DNA of 64,000 nucleotides from Sphingomonas naasensis (GCF_004792695.1 NZ_SRXU01000001.1:1056170-1120169), one strand, 5' to 3'; shown: positions 8,730-17,203, numbered from the stretch's first letter. Notes: generated by a model from the letters alone, not told the origin. Translations and numbers: made by a program.

Positions 8730-9920
8730 ATGCATGTCGCTCTGATCGCCGATGCGTTTCCGCCCATGCGCTCCTCCGGGGCCGTCCAGTTGCGCGACCT
8801 TTCGCGCGAACTGGTGCGGCAGGGCCATCGTGTGACGGTCCTCACCTCGGCACCAGGGCAGAGCCGGCCTTGGGAGATTGAAATGCAGGGCGGCGTGGAA
8901 GTCGTGCGGCTGCGGGCGCTCTCAACGCGCGATATGAACTATGCGCGACGCGCAATCAGCGAGTTGCTGATGCCGTTTCTGATGTTGCGGAACTTGCGCA
9001 AATCCCCGGCAGCCGCCCACCAGTTCGACGGCGTCGCCTGGTATTCCCCGAACATCTTCCTCGGGCCGATGGTCAAAGCGCTCAAGAAGCGAGACAAATG
9101 TCGCAGCTATCTGATCCTTCGCGATATTTTCCCCGAGTGGATGGCCGATATGGGTCTGATCAAACGCGGACTTGTTTACCGCGCGCTCAAAGCGGTGGCG
9201 GCGTATCAATATTCCGTGGCGGACGTTATCGGGGTGCAGACACCCGGTAATCTCGCCTACTTCACTCATCGCGGCAGAACCGGCCCGCATCGCGTGGAGG
9301 TGCTGCAGAACTGGCTGGCGGACTCCCCCGCACGGGAATGCAGCATCGACCTGTCGACCACCGCGCTCGCCGGACGCACGATCTTCGTCTATGCCGGCAA
9401 CATGGGAGTGGCGCAGGGCATGTCCAAGTTACTTGATCTTGCCGAGCAAGTAGGCGCCGACCAGCGCATCGGTTTCGCCTTTGTCGGGCGGGGTACCGAC
9501 GGGCCGATTTTGCAGGCGGACGCTGAGCGCCGTGGGCTCGACAACGTCCTCTTCTTCGAAGAAATCGATCCGGACGAAATCCCGGCACTATATGCCCAGG
9601 CGAGCGTCGGACTCGTCGCGCTGGACGCGCGCCACCAGAGCCACAACATCCCCGGAAAATTCATTTCCTATATGCACGCCGGCCTCCCCGTGCTGGCGAG
9701 CATCAACCCGGGAAATGATCTGGAAGACCTGATCGTCTACGAGAAGGTCGGACGCGTTTCGACCGATCCGACCGGCGCCGATCTCGCGGAGATGGCAATG
9801 GGAATGGTAGAGGAGCTACGAAGCGGCACGGACATGGTGGGCCGCTGCAGGACGCTTGCCAAACGCCTTTTCTCCGTCGACGCGATCGCAGCGCAGCTCG
9901 TCCGGGGGCTCGCGCAATGA
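8730..9920 (+). CDS. WbuB-like GT4 glycosyltransferase
   Basis: A 396-aa GT-B transferase. The N-terminal domain opens MHVALIADAFPPMRSSGAVQL and carries LILRDIFPEWMADMG, a segment typical of the WbuB group of L-FucNAc/L-QuiNAc transferases. The C-terminal donor domain shows FVYAGNMGVAQGM and an EEIDPDEIPALYAQASVGLVALD strand followed by NIPGKFISYMHAGLPVLA. Its place directly after the three sugar-synthesis genes and before wbuC reproduces the enterobacterial fnl/qnl order, so it should transfer the deoxy-HexNAc made by this cassette. The linkage and acceptor cannot be read. Confidence 0.85.
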   Translation: MHVALIADAFPPMRSSGAVQLRDLSRELVRQGHRVTVLTSAPGQSRPWEIEMQGGVEVVRLRALSTRDMNYARRAISELLMPFLMLRNLRKSPAAAHQFDGVAWYSPNIFLGPMVKALKKRDKCRSYLILRDIFPEWMADMGLIKRGLVYRALKAVAAYQYSVADVIGVQTPGNLAYFTHRGRTGPHRVEVLQNWLADSPARECSIDLSTTALAGRTIFVYAGNMGVAQGMSKLLDLAEQVGADQRIGFAFVGRGTDGPILQADAERRGLDNVLFFEEIDPDEIPALYAQASVGLVALDARHQSHNIPGKFISYMHAGLPVLASINPGNDLEDLIVYEKVGRVSTDPTGADLAEMAMGMVEELRSGTDMVGRCRTLAKRLFSVDAIAAQLVRGLAQ

Positions 9921-10396
9921 TCCCTGCGATCACCACCGAGCTGCTTGATTCGCTTCTGGAACAGGCGCGTCAATCGCCCCGCCTTCGCCAGCATCATAAC
10001 TTGCACGCGAGCTACGCCGACCCCTGCCAGCGACTCCTGAACGTGATACTGGCGCAATCCTATATCCGGCCGCATCGCCACAGGCAGGATCCGAAGGCAG
10101 AGACGCTATTTGCGCTAAGCGGCGTCTTCAAGGTGCTGACATTTGACAGTCAAGGTACGCCTGCTTCGGTGACCCTGATCGGGCCTGCAGGCACGGAAAA
10201 GGCGGTCGGCACCTGTGCCATCGAGGTAGCTCCTGACGAATGGCACACGGCTATCGCACTGACCGAATCAGCGGTGCTCCTCGAAATGAAGGCGGGGCCA
10301 TTCAATCCGGATGCACCCAAGGAAGCGGCGCCATGGGCGCCCGCTGAGGGATCACCGGAAGCTCAGTCCTATCTCGATATGCTCAGGTTGCTCTAA
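9917..10396 (+). CDS. wbuC: WbuC family cupin metalloprotein
   Basis: A 159-aa cupin. The first cupin motif is YIRPHRHRQDPKAETLFALSG (two His then Glu as metal ligands) and the second lies around EVAPDEWHTAIALTES. The start ATG overlaps the WbuB-like stop by 4 bp (ATGA), so it is translationally coupled. WbuC family proteins accompany L-FucNAc/L-QuiNAc cassettes in many bacteria, but no reaction has been assigned to them to my knowledge. Possible roles include isomerase, epimerase or a metal-dependent modification of the deoxy sugar. This is the last intact gene of the cluster; an IS remnant begins 54 bp further on. Confidence 0.88.
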   Translation: MIPAITTELLDSLLEQARQSPRLRQHHNLHASYADPCQRLLNVILAQSYIRPHRHRQDPKAETLFALSGVFKVLTFDSQGTPASVTLIGPAGTEKAVGTCAIEVAPDEWHTAIALTESAVLLEMKAGPFNPDAPKEAAPWAPAEGSPEAQSYLDMLRLL

Positions 10397-10429
10397 CGCG
10401 TTCCAAAAGCAACGGTCCACCAGCCACTA

Positions 10430-10994
10430 TCAGCGGTGCGCGCGCCAGGTGTTTGGTCCCGATAATTGATGATGCGGGTTTGCCGTGAAGTGGTGTGGCT
10501 GTTCAGCCCAAGCTTTGCAGATGAAACCGTAGGGTGTGAGGCCGCGCAGGGTCTTGAGGCGGCGTGCGTCGTTGTAGGCAGCGATGAAGTCGCTGAGGTG
10601 TGTTTCGAGCTGCTGATGGGTACGGCTTGAACTTGCGCCTGAGTCCCTTGTCGCCATCGACCTCGGGCAAGCGGCTGATGCCATGGCGCTGAAGGCAGCC
10701 GTGCAGCGACAAGCGGGTCAGGTGGGGAATTGTAGCCTGGAGCGCATATAGGCAGTCGTCCAGCGGCAGCAGCGTGTGGCGCCGGAAGGCGACCACTGCT
10801 TCCTCCTCGATCGTCAGCGAGGTCGATCCTGGGTCCGCCGGACCCGTCGGCAGGTCGGCCGTCGACCCGCGCTTCTTCCACTTCAGGTTGACGCCGTGAC
10901 GCTCGGCCAGCGCTCTCAGGCACTCTTCACTATGCTGTATCGTTCGACGGACCGCCTCTGTCGTGCGGGCGCTCCCGTGTAGAACCTAGCCCAT
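10430..10994 (-). pseudogene. IS481-family transposase, multiply disrupted
   Basis: Read on the minus strand from ATG at 10994, the frame hits TAG as codon 3, where relatives have Gln. It then runs through VLHGSARTTEAVRR, an N-terminal helix-turn-helix (ERHGVN-LKWKKR, lacking about four residues of the usual QKTVA segment) and DLPTGPADPGST to LPLDDCLYALQATIPHLTR and GISRLPEVDGDK. Near 10618 the frame shifts and more than 100 residues are missing, so the DDE catalytic core is gone. The tail LSDFIAAYNDARRLKTLRG and FICKAWAEQPHHFTANP resumes in another frame. That frame now reads through the left end of the element to a stop at 10430. It cannot encode an active transposase. Confidence 0.85.
10450..10476 (+). 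repeat. Left terminal inverted repeat of the IS481 remnant
   Basis: Begins TGTTTGGTCCCG and runs inward. It pairs with 11024-11050 read on the other strand, with 20 of the first 26 positions identical and every difference a transition. Confidence 0.75.
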
Positions 10995-11023
10995 AGTGCA
11001 TCCTTCCAGCCACTCGTGGATGA

Positions 11024-11050
11024 TGCACCATCAATCGCCGGGGCCAGACA
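11024..11050 (-). repeat. Right terminal inverted repeat of the IS481 remnant
   Basis: Read on the minus strand it begins TGTCTGGCCCCG. The transposase start codon lies about 30 bp inside it. The flanking CCTAGG fits the NCTAGN target known for IS481. Confidence 0.75.
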
Positions 11051-11051
11051 C

Positions 11052-11318
11052 CTAGGGCGCCTCGCCGCTCTCGACCAGCGCGACGATCTCGAATTCGTAC
11101 CGCTCCCAGCCACGCTGCCTCGCCGCGTCGGCGGTCGCCGCTTTCTTGCCGCTCGCCTCGCGCAGCGAGCGGGTGTGCCCCCAGAACACTTCGGTGCGTC
11201 CGCCGCCGAGATGCGCGACGATCCGCCAATAGTGGGTGAACGGCGCCGCGGTCGGCCCGATCGTCTTGACATAGCCGTCGGGCAGCGTGGCCGTGAGGTA
11301 GCGTTTCTTCTTCGCCAT
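11052..11318 (-). CDS. Small hypothetical protein, 88 aa
   Basis: I take MAKKKRYLTATLPDG at 11318 as the start; a longer frame back to 11393 adds a basic tail that runs toward the divergent msrB. The product is rich in Arg, Thr and aromatics (AFTHYWRIVAHLGG, ERYEFEIVALVESG) with no signal peptide or membrane segment. I do not recognise a family. Its stop codon TAG lies inside the CCTAGG next to the right end of the IS remnant, so the original C-terminus may have been altered by the insertion. Confidence 0.6.
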   Translation of the reverse strand: MAKKKRYLTATLPDGYVKTIGPTAAPFTHYWRIVAHLGGGRTEVFWGHTRSLREASGKKAATADAARQRGWERYEFEIVALVESGEAP

Positions 11319-11410
11319 GCGACGCCGATAGCGCTTTTCGCCGCGATCGCGCAGCGTGATTGGAAGCCGCGATCGCGCACCCCACATAGGCATGCGAAAC
11401 GGAGATCCGC

Positions 11411-11860
11411 ATGACTCAATATCGCAAGACTGACGAAGCCGTCGCCGCGCTGTCGCCCGAGGAGTTCCGGGTGACCCAGCAGAGCGGCACCGAGCGCCCC
11501 GGCACCGGCAAATATCTCAACAACAAGGCGCCGGGCATCTATGTCGACATCGTCTCGGGCGAGCCGCTGTTCGCCTCGACCGACAAATATGAATCGGGCT
11601 GTGGCTGGCCGAGCTTCACCAGACCGATCGAGCCCGCCAATGTCGCCGAGCTGCGCGACGAGACGCATGGCATGGTCCGCACCGAGGTCCGCTCGGCGAA
11701 TGGTGACAGCCATCTCGGCCATGTCTTCGACGATGGCCCGCGCGACCGCGGCGGACTGCGCTACTGCATCAACTCGGCATCTCTGCGCTTCGTCCCGCGC
11801 GAGGAGATGGAGGCGCAGGGCTATGGCGCCTATCTCGATCAGGTCGGGCAGCCGGCCTGA
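11411..11860 (+). CDS. msrB: Peptide-methionine (R)-S-oxide reductase
   Basis: A 149-aa MsrB (SelR fold) that reduces the R-epimer of methionine sulfoxide in proteins. The family landmarks are present in order: [19 protein letters not shown], the [11 protein letters not shown] segment, and [11 protein letters not shown] with the catalytic Cys. The paired CxxC zinc cysteines seen in many MsrB proteins are absent, so this is the zinc-free form. The only other Cys, in SGCGWP, is a candidate resolving residue. It stands alone, divergent from the small 88-aa gene and convergent with galU. It acts in repair of oxidised proteins in the cytoplasm. Confidence 0.95.
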   Translation: MTQYRKTDEAVAALSPEEFRVTQQSGTERPGTGKYLNNKAPGIYVDIVSGEPLFASTDKYESGCGWPSFTRPIEPANVAELRDETHGMVRTEVRSANGDSHLGHVFDDGPRDRGGLRYCINSASLRFVPREEMEAQGYGAYLDQVGQPA

Positions 11861-11981
11861 CGCGGCGCCGCTCGCGATGTAGGATTTGGTCTGCCTGCCT
11901 CTGGCGGTCGGTATTGCCGGCCGCCCCTCGACAGAGTCAGCCGCGCGTCGCCGCGAAAGCGCGCATTGGCCCCACTTTCGC

Positions 11982-12857
11982 CTAACCTTCCACGCTGCAG
12001 CGCGATCCGATAAAGCCGCGCACCGCCGGCCCGATATCCTCGCGCTCGAGCGCTACGGCGATATTGGCCTGGATGAAGCCGGCCTTGTCGCCGCAATCAA
12101 AGCGCACGCCATCGAAGGTGACGCCGTGGAACGGCTGGTCGCCGATCATCCGCGCCATCGCGTCGGTGAGCTGGATCTCGCCGCCGGCGCCCTTCTCCTG
12201 CCCTTCGAGCACGCGCATCACTTCGGGCTGGAGGATGTAACGCCCGATCACCGAGAGGTTCGACGGCGCGGTGCCGGGCGCCGGCTTCTCGACCAGCCCT
12301 CTTACTTCGGTGAGCGAGCCGTCGCGCGCGCCCGGGGTGATGATGCCGTAGCGATGCGTCTGGTCGTCGGGGACGATCTCGTTGCAGATCAGATTGCCGC
12401 CGACCTTGTTGTAGGCCTCGACCATCTGCTTGAGGCAGCCCGGCTTGCCGACCATGAAATCGTCGGCGAGCAGCACCGCGAAGGGCTCGTCGCCGACGAT
12501 GTCGCGCGCGCACCACACCGCATGGCCCAGCCCCATCGGCTCCTGCTGGCGGACATAGGCGACCGCGCCGGGCTTGAGCCGCGTCGCGTCGAGGATCTCG
12601 AGCGATTTGCCGCGCTCGCTCATCGTCGTCTCGAGCTCGAAGGCGATGTCGAAATGGTCCTCGATCGCGCTCTTGCCCCGGCCGGTGACGAAGATCATCT
12701 GCTCGATCCCCGCCTCCATCGCCTCGTCGACGGCGTACTGGATCAGCGGGCGATCGACGATGGGAAGCATTTCCTTGGGCATCGCCTTGGTGGCGGGAAG
12801 GAAACGGGTGCCAAGGCCCCCGACGGGAAATACGGCCTTGCGCAACGGCTTGATCAT
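11982..12857 (-). CDS. galU: UTP-glucose-1-phosphate uridylyltransferase
   Basis: A 291-aa nucleotidyltransferase that makes UDP-glucose from UTP and glucose-1-phosphate. The N-terminal activation motif VGGLGTRFLPATKAMPKEML is the GalU signature, followed by VTGRGKSAIEDHFD and the VEKPAP segment. I place the start at 12857 (MIKPLRKAVFP), which has AAGGAG at proper spacing; a longer frame to 12905 has no ribosome site. UDP-glucose would feed Ugd (28521) and polysaccharide synthesis. It is transcribed away from wecB, with about 100 bp between the two starts. Confidence 0.95.
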   Translation of the reverse strand: MIKPLRKAVFPVGGLGTRFLPATKAMPKEMLPIVDRPLIQYAVDEAMEAGIEQMIFVTGRGKSAIEDHFDIAFELETTMSERGKSLEILDATRLKPGAVAYVRQQEPMGLGHAVWCARDIVGDEPFAVLLADDFMVGKPGCLKQMVEAYNKVGGNLICNEIVPDDQTHRYGIITPGARDGSLTEVRGLVEKPAPGTAPSNLSVIGRYILQPEVMRVLEGQEKGAGGEIQLTDAMARMIGDQPFHGVTFDGVRFDCGDKAGFIQANIAVALEREDIGPAVRGFIGSRCSVEG

Positions 12858-12959
12858 TCGGGCTCTCCTTGGCCGCGCCTTGCCCGTTCCCAAAGTTCCG
12901 ATCAAGCGGGTGCCGCGGGGCTTATATCGCTCTTAAGCCTCGCGCGCTAAGCAGGCGCC

Positions 12960-14090
12960 ATGTCGGCACCCAAGGTCCTCGTCGTATTCGGCACCCGCCC
13001 CGAAGCGATCAAGCTCTTCCCCGTCGTCCAGGCGCTGCAGGGACGCGGCGATCTGACGGTGCGGACCTGCGTCACCGCCCAGCATCGCGGGCTGCTCGAT
13101 CAGGTGCTCGACATCGCCGGCATCGTCCCCGACGTCGACCTCGACGTGATGACCCCGGGCCAGTCGCTCGACGCGCTCACCGCGCGCCTGCTCACCGGCC
13201 TCGGCGAGGTATTCGACGCTGAAAAGCCCGATCGCGTGCTGGTCCAGGGCGATACCGCCACCGCGATGGTCGGCGCGCTCGTCGCCTATTACCGCAAGAT
13301 CCCCGTCGGTCATGTCGAGGCCGGGCTGCGCTCGGGCGACATCTACCAGCCCTGGCCCGAGGAAGTGAATCGCCGCATCGTCGCGCCGATCGCCGACCAG
13401 CATTTCGCGCCGACCGGGACCGCGGCGGAGGCGCTGCGCCGCGAGAATATCGATCCGGCGACGATCCATGTCACCGGCAACACCGTGATCGACGCGCTCC
13501 ACGCCACCCGCGCCCGCATCGAGGCCGATCCGTCGCTCGCCGCCGGGCTCGACGCGATCGCCGCGCGCTTCGCCGGCAAGCGGTTGATCCTCGTCACCAC
13601 GCATCGCCGCGAGAATTTCGGCGACGGCATGGCCGGTATCGCCGACGCGATCGGCCGGATCGCCGCGCGGAGCGACACCGCGGTGCTATTCCCGATGCAC
13701 CCCAACCCCAATGTCGTGTCGGTGATGGACCGCGTGCTCGGCGATCGCGCCAACATCGCCCGGATCGATCCGCTCGACTATCCGCACTTCATCCGCGCGC
13801 TCGGCATGGCCGAGATCGTCCTCAGCGATTCGGGCGGCGTGCAGGAAGAGGCCCCGGCGCTCGGTAAACCGGTGCTGGTGATGCGCGAGACCACCGAGCG
13901 CCCCGAAGGCGTCGCGGCGGGCACCGCGAAGCTCGTCGGCACCGATCCCGAGCGGATCGTTTCCGAAATCTCAACCCTCCTCGACGTACCCCATGCCTAT
14001 TCTGCCATGGCACGCGCCCACAACCCGTTCGGCGACGGCCATGCCGCAGAGAGGATTGCGGGGATCGTCGCACATGGTTTCGGACTCTGA
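12960..14090 (+). CDS. wecB: UDP-N-acetylglucosamine 2-epimerase (non-hydrolysing)
   Basis: A 376-aa enzyme that interconverts UDP-GlcNAc and UDP-ManNAc. It carries VFGTRPEAIKLFPVV at the N-terminus, VQGDTATAMVGALVAYYRKIPVGHVEAGLRSGDI cut into the usual strands, PEEVNRR, TTHRRENFG and LSDSGGVQEEAP, all typical of WecB/MnaA. It overlaps the next gene, wecC, by 17 bp, so the product UDP-ManNAc should be passed straight to the dehydrogenase. It is distinct from the 7595 epimerase, which belongs to the deoxy-sugar branch. Confidence 0.93.
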   Translation: MSAPKVLVVFGTRPEAIKLFPVVQALQGRGDLTVRTCVTAQHRGLLDQVLDIAGIVPDVDLDVMTPGQSLDALTARLLTGLGEVFDAEKPDRVLVQGDTATAMVGALVAYYRKIPVGHVEAGLRSGDIYQPWPEEVNRRIVAPIADQHFAPTGTAAEALRRENIDPATIHVTGNTVIDALHATRARIEADPSLAAGLDAIAARFAGKRLILVTTHRRENFGDGMAGIADAIGRIAARSDTAVLFPMHPNPNVVSVMDRVLGDRANIARIDPLDYPHFIRALGMAEIVLSDSGGVQEEAPALGKPVLVMRETTERPEGVAAGTAKLVGTDPERIVSEISTLLDVPHAYSAMARAHNPFGDGHAAERIAGIVAHGFGL

Positions 14091-15369
14091 GCTCAAGGTC
14101 GCCGTCCTCGGCCTGGGCTATATCGGCCTCCCCACCGCCGCGGTGATCGCGCGCACCGGCGCGAAGGTGCTCGGCGTCGACGTCCACCCTTCGGTGGTCG
14201 ACACGGTCAATTCGGGCAAGGTGCACATCGAGGAGATCGACCTCGACGGCCTCGTTTCGGGCGTCGTCGCGCGCGGCAATCTCCGCGCCTCGCTCCAGAT
14301 CGAACCGTCCGATGTCTTCGTCATCGCAGTGCCGACGCCGTTCGGCGAGAACCACGCGCCCGATATCGGCTATGTCCTCAAGGCCGCGACCAATGTCGCG
14401 ATCGTGCTCAAGCCCGGCGACGTGGTCATCCTCGAATCGACCTCGCCGGTCGGCACCACCGGGAAGGTCGCCGAACAGCTCGCGCAGCTGCGCCCCGATC
14501 TGAAGATTCCCGGCCATTGCACCGGCAGCGCCGATGTCGCGATCGCCTATTGCCCCGAGCGCGTGCTGCCCGGCCGCATCCTCGTCGAGCTGATCGACAA
14601 TGATCGCGTGATCGGCGGGGTCACGCCGCGCTGCGCCCGCAAGGCGCTGCAATTCTATCGCCGCTTCGTCCGCGGCGCCTGCGTCACCACCACCGCCAAG
14701 GCGGCCGAGATGACCAAGCTTGCGGAGAACGCTTTCCGCGACGTCAACATCGCCTTCGCCAACGAGCTGTCGCTGGTCGCCGATCAGATGGACGTCGATG
14801 TCTGGGAAGTCATCCGCTTGGCGAATCGCCATCCGCGCGTCAACATCCTCTCCCCCGGCCCGGGCGTCGGCGGCCATTGCATCGCAGTCGATCCGTGGTT
14901 CCTCGTCAGCGCCGCGCCCGAGCAGACGCGGCTGATCCGCACCGCGCGCGAGGTGAACGACGGCAAGGTCGAGCATGTCATCGCCCGGGCCGTGGCCATG
15001 ATCGAGGCCGATCCCGCCGCACGGGTCGCCTGCCTCGGGCTCGCGTTCAAGGCCAATATCGACGACTTCCGCGAAAGCCCGGCGCTCAAGGTCGCGGTCG
15101 CGCTGGCGAGGCGCTTCGGCCCGCGGGTCGCCATCGTCGAGCCCTATGCCGCCACGCTCCCCGCGAGCTTCGAGGGCACCGGCGCGGTGCTGACCGACAT
15201 CGACGCCGCGATCGAGACCTGCGGCAGTTTCGTCGTGCTGGTCGATCACGACGTGTTCCGCTCGATCCCGCTCGACGAGCGCGTCGACAAGCGCGTCTAC
15301 GACACCCGCGGGATCTGGCCCGACCAGCCTGCGCCGCAGGGCGGCGAGTCGCTGCGGCTGGTCGGCTGA
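14074..15369 (+). CDS. wecC: UDP-N-acetyl-D-mannosamine dehydrogenase
   Basis: A 431-aa NAD-dependent four-electron dehydrogenase of the UDP-glucose/GDP-mannose family that makes UDP-ManNAcA. The N-terminal NAD fold opens VAVLGLGYIGLPTAAVIA, the central domain has TKLAENAFRDVNIAFANEL, and the catalytic Cys is in GPGVGGHCIAVDP. The C-terminal UDP-binding domain starts near LGLAFKANIDDFRESPA. The start MVSDSELKVAVLG at 14074 fits the family; upstream in-frame Met codons lie within wecB and would add unrelated residues. UDP-ManNAcA is a usual building block of capsules and enterobacterial-type antigens, and a possible substrate for the AsnB-like amidotransferase. Confidence 0.92.
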   Translation: MVSDSELKVAVLGLGYIGLPTAAVIARTGAKVLGVDVHPSVVDTVNSGKVHIEEIDLDGLVSGVVARGNLRASLQIEPSDVFVIAVPTPFGENHAPDIGYVLKAATNVAIVLKPGDVVILESTSPVGTTGKVAEQLAQLRPDLKIPGHCTGSADVAIAYCPERVLPGRILVELIDNDRVIGGVTPRCARKALQFYRRFVRGACVTTTAKAAEMTKLAENAFRDVNIAFANELSLVADQMDVDVWEVIRLANRHPRVNILSPGPGVGGHCIAVDPWFLVSAAPEQTRLIRTAREVNDGKVEHVIARAVAMIEADPAARVACLGLAFKANIDDFRESPALKVAVALARRFGPRVAIVEPYAATLPASFEGTGAVLTDIDAAIETCGSFVVLVDHDVFRSIPLDERVDKRVYDTRGIWPDQPAPQGGESLRLVG

Positions 15370-15373
15370 CCGC

Positions 15374-16432
15374 CTAGCGCGCGCGGACCAGGATCGCCTG
15401 CCAGTTGCCGTCGAGGGGCTGGCTGCGCTCCGCGATCAGGCCGGGAATCGCCGGCCGCGCCGAGATCGTCTCGACCTTGGCGATCTCTGCCTCGAGCGTC
15501 GCGATGCGGTCGCGCCAGTGCGGATGCGAGCGGCTGCGGAAGATGCCGCCCGCCTTGCTCGGCCCGAAGCGCTTCCAGAACGCTACCGAGGCCTGCGGCG
15601 GATAGCCTGCATTAGCGAGCAGATAGACCGACAGGAGATCCGCCTGCGTCTCGGTCTGGCGGAAATATTTCACGTTCGCGCCGAACCCGGAAAGCATGCC
15701 GAAATCCACCCCCCGTGCTTCGAGTCGATCGCGATGGTGGAGGATGTTGTGCGAGAATTCATGCGCGACCGCTCCGGCGACCTGCTCGGGCGTATAGGCT
15801 TCGAGAAACTGTGAGCTGATCTGCACCATCGTGCCGTCCGCCGAGGCGTTATAGTCGCTCGACAAGCGCAGCTCGAACCGCGTGCGGCAGGCAGGAAGCG
15901 GCTGCACCGTCGCCTTGATCGGCGCGCCCGCGCGGATCGCCTCGACTTCGATCGGCTGGTCGGGCGCCAGCGCAGCGATCGCGCGTTGCGCGGCGACAAG
16001 CCGCTGCGTGGTGCCCTGCTTTCCGGTCAACGTTGCGATCGCGACCGGCCCGACCCGGACGAGCGAATCATCCTGCCGAAGCCCTGCCCGCGCCGCCGGC
16101 CCGTCGGCGATCACGCCTTCGATCGCGACCGGGGTGGCGAATCCGAAATGCGTTTTTGCTGCATCGCGAGAAGCCGAATCGAACTGGTCGAGCGTATGGA
16201 GCTGCAGGCCCAGCCCCGGCTCGAGCCGATCGCACAACGCAGCGTTGGCGACCGAAAGCCGCCAACCGATCGTCGCGAGTTGCAGATCTGCATCCCGCAC
16301 GGCCTCGAAGGTATCCCGGTTTTGCAGGGGTGCATCGGCGAGAGAGGATTGCGGCAGCGCAAGCCCGGCGGCGAACGCCACGCAAACCCAGGTCAGGCGC
16401 CAAACATGGGTTGGGCGAGGAGCGGGAAACAT
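15374..16432 (-). CDS. M48 family metalloprotease with PDZ domain, exported
   Basis: A 352-aa protein. The start at 16432 (MFPAPRPTHVWRLTW) follows AAAGGGCGG and gives a signal peptide ending near LALPQSSLADA. A PDZ-like domain (IEGVIADGPAARAGLRQDDSL) occupies about residues 100-180. The M48 zinc motif HEFSH is in GAVAHEFSHNILHHRD, and the third ligand Glu is in QTETQADLLS. It should act in the periplasm on misfolded or membrane proteins, like BepA/LoiP relatives, but with a PDZ domain instead of TPRs. It lies just 4 bp beyond the wecC stop on the opposite strand. Confidence 0.87.
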   Translation of the reverse strand: MFPAPRPTHVWRLTWVCVAFAAGLALPQSSLADAPLQNRDTFEAVRDADLQLATIGWRLSVANAALCDRLEPGLGLQLHTLDQFDSASRDAAKTHFGFATPVAIEGVIADGPAARAGLRQDDSLVRVGPVAIATLTGKQGTTQRLVAAQRAIAALAPDQPIEVEAIRAGAPIKATVQPLPACRTRFELRLSSDYNASADGTMVQISSQFLEAYTPEQVAGAVAHEFSHNILHHRDRLEARGVDFGMLSGFGANVKYFRQTETQADLLSVYLLANAGYPPQASVAFWKRFGPSKAGGIFRSRSHPHWRDRIATLEAEIAKVETISARPAIPGLIAERSQPLDGNWQAILVRAR

Positions 16433-16791
16433 GCCGCCCTTTAGCCATTTCTTCCCGACGATCACAATCCGGCGACATCGGTGCTGGGCGAGTGACAAAG
16501 GAATCGGCTGCAACTGACGGAGTTCGTTCGATAGTCGCGCTCTTCATTTCGCTCACGTTCCGTTAACCCCCTTGGCACTAGTGCTGCGCTGCGTTATGGA
16601 AACGTGCGCGCTCGCGGCACGGGTCGTCGTTGTGAGCCCCAGAGTTCGGATCAACCGAACCGGTGTTGCGTTCAGGCAACGGCAGAGCTAAGTTTGTCGT
16701 GAGCTTGGATTTTGAGGTGTTGCCGTGGGCGGACTCCTATGTCATAGGAGCGCCTGACGAGAACACCGGAGCTCGAAGAGGGAGTAGAATA
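16433..16791. other. 359-bp divergent intergenic region with leader hairpins
   Basis: It separates the M48 protease gene (minus) from the small exported protein gene (plus). I see no coding frame. The part from 16560 on probably holds the promoter and 5' leader of the small gene: two short perfect hairpins, GTTCGG/CCGAAC at 16644-16660 and GTTGC/GCAAC at 16665-16680, lie 110-150 bp before its ATG. No clear -35/-10 pair stands out. Confidence 0.5.
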
Positions 16792-17013
16792 ATGTTGTCA
16801 AAGCTTCTTACGGCAGCCGCAGTAGTCACGATGGCGGCTACCCCGGTTGTGGCGGCTCCGGCCTCCAAGCTGTCGCTGACTCGCGCCTCGACGGCGAGCG
16901 AGAAGGACAGCGAGCTGGCTCCGGCCGTGATCATCGGCGTGCTCGCGACTGTCGCGATCATCGGTGGTGCGGTTGCGCTCGCCAACAACGACGACGATCC
17001 CGACAGCCCGTAG
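16792..17013 (+). CDS. Small exported membrane-anchored protein, 73 aa
   Basis: The ATG at 16792 has an AGGGAG ribosome site and yields a signal peptide (LLTAAAVVTMAATPVVAAPA) followed by a short Ser/Thr-rich linker. A single hydrophobic segment (APAVIIGVLATVAIIGGAVAL) comes next, then an acidic tail NNDDDPDSP. The longer frame from 16663 lacks a ribosome site. The gene is followed by a strong terminator, so it is a single-gene transcript. I do not recognise a named family; the layout suggests a small envelope protein with a Ca2+- or cation-binding acidic end. Confidence 0.75.
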   Translation: MLSKLLTAAAVVTMAATPVVAAPASKLSLTRASTASEKDSELAPAVIIGVLATVAIIGGAVALANNDDDPDSP

Positions 17014-17037
17014 GATCTGTCTTAAGGATTGATTTTG

Positions 17038-17070
17038 AGTGGCGGCCCTTGTGGCCGCCACTTTTATTTT
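17038..17070 (+). terminator. Rho-independent terminator after the 73-aa protein gene
   Basis: A perfect 10-bp GC-rich stem (AGTGGCGGCC with GGCCGCCACT) around a 5-nt loop, followed by TTTATTTT. It lies 25 bp past the stop codon. Confidence 0.92.
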
Positions 17071-17203
17071 GTCTTCCGAAGGTTCCCCGACAGGTGCGGC
17101 GCCGCCTCACCTCCGCCCCGGGATTTTATCGGATAGGGAGCGTAAGCTTGGGTACAGGTGCGCCCCGCTAGAGCCGCATCTCAGGGCTTCAAATGCATAG
17201 TGT

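Larger units (their letters stand above)
10450..11050 (-). mobile_element. Degenerate IS481-family insertion sequence remnant
   Basis: The element is 601 bp, well below the roughly 1 kb of an intact relative. It is bounded by imperfect terminal inverted repeats that begin TGTYTGGYCCCG at both ends and match at 20 of the first 26 positions; all six mismatches are transitions. The right end abuts CCTAGG and the left end GCCAGG. IS481 is known to target and duplicate NCTAGN, so this may be a decayed 6-bp target duplication. The enclosed transposase on the minus strand is broken by a nonsense codon, a small deletion and a large deletion of the catalytic core. It separates the polysaccharide cluster from the housekeeping region to its right. 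Confidence 0.85.

Noticed and set aside
16641..16680. A tRNA or tmRNA suggested by a TTCGGATC-like loop before the 73-aa gene
   Set aside because: No acceptor stem or anticodon arm could be drawn around it; only two short hairpins are supported.
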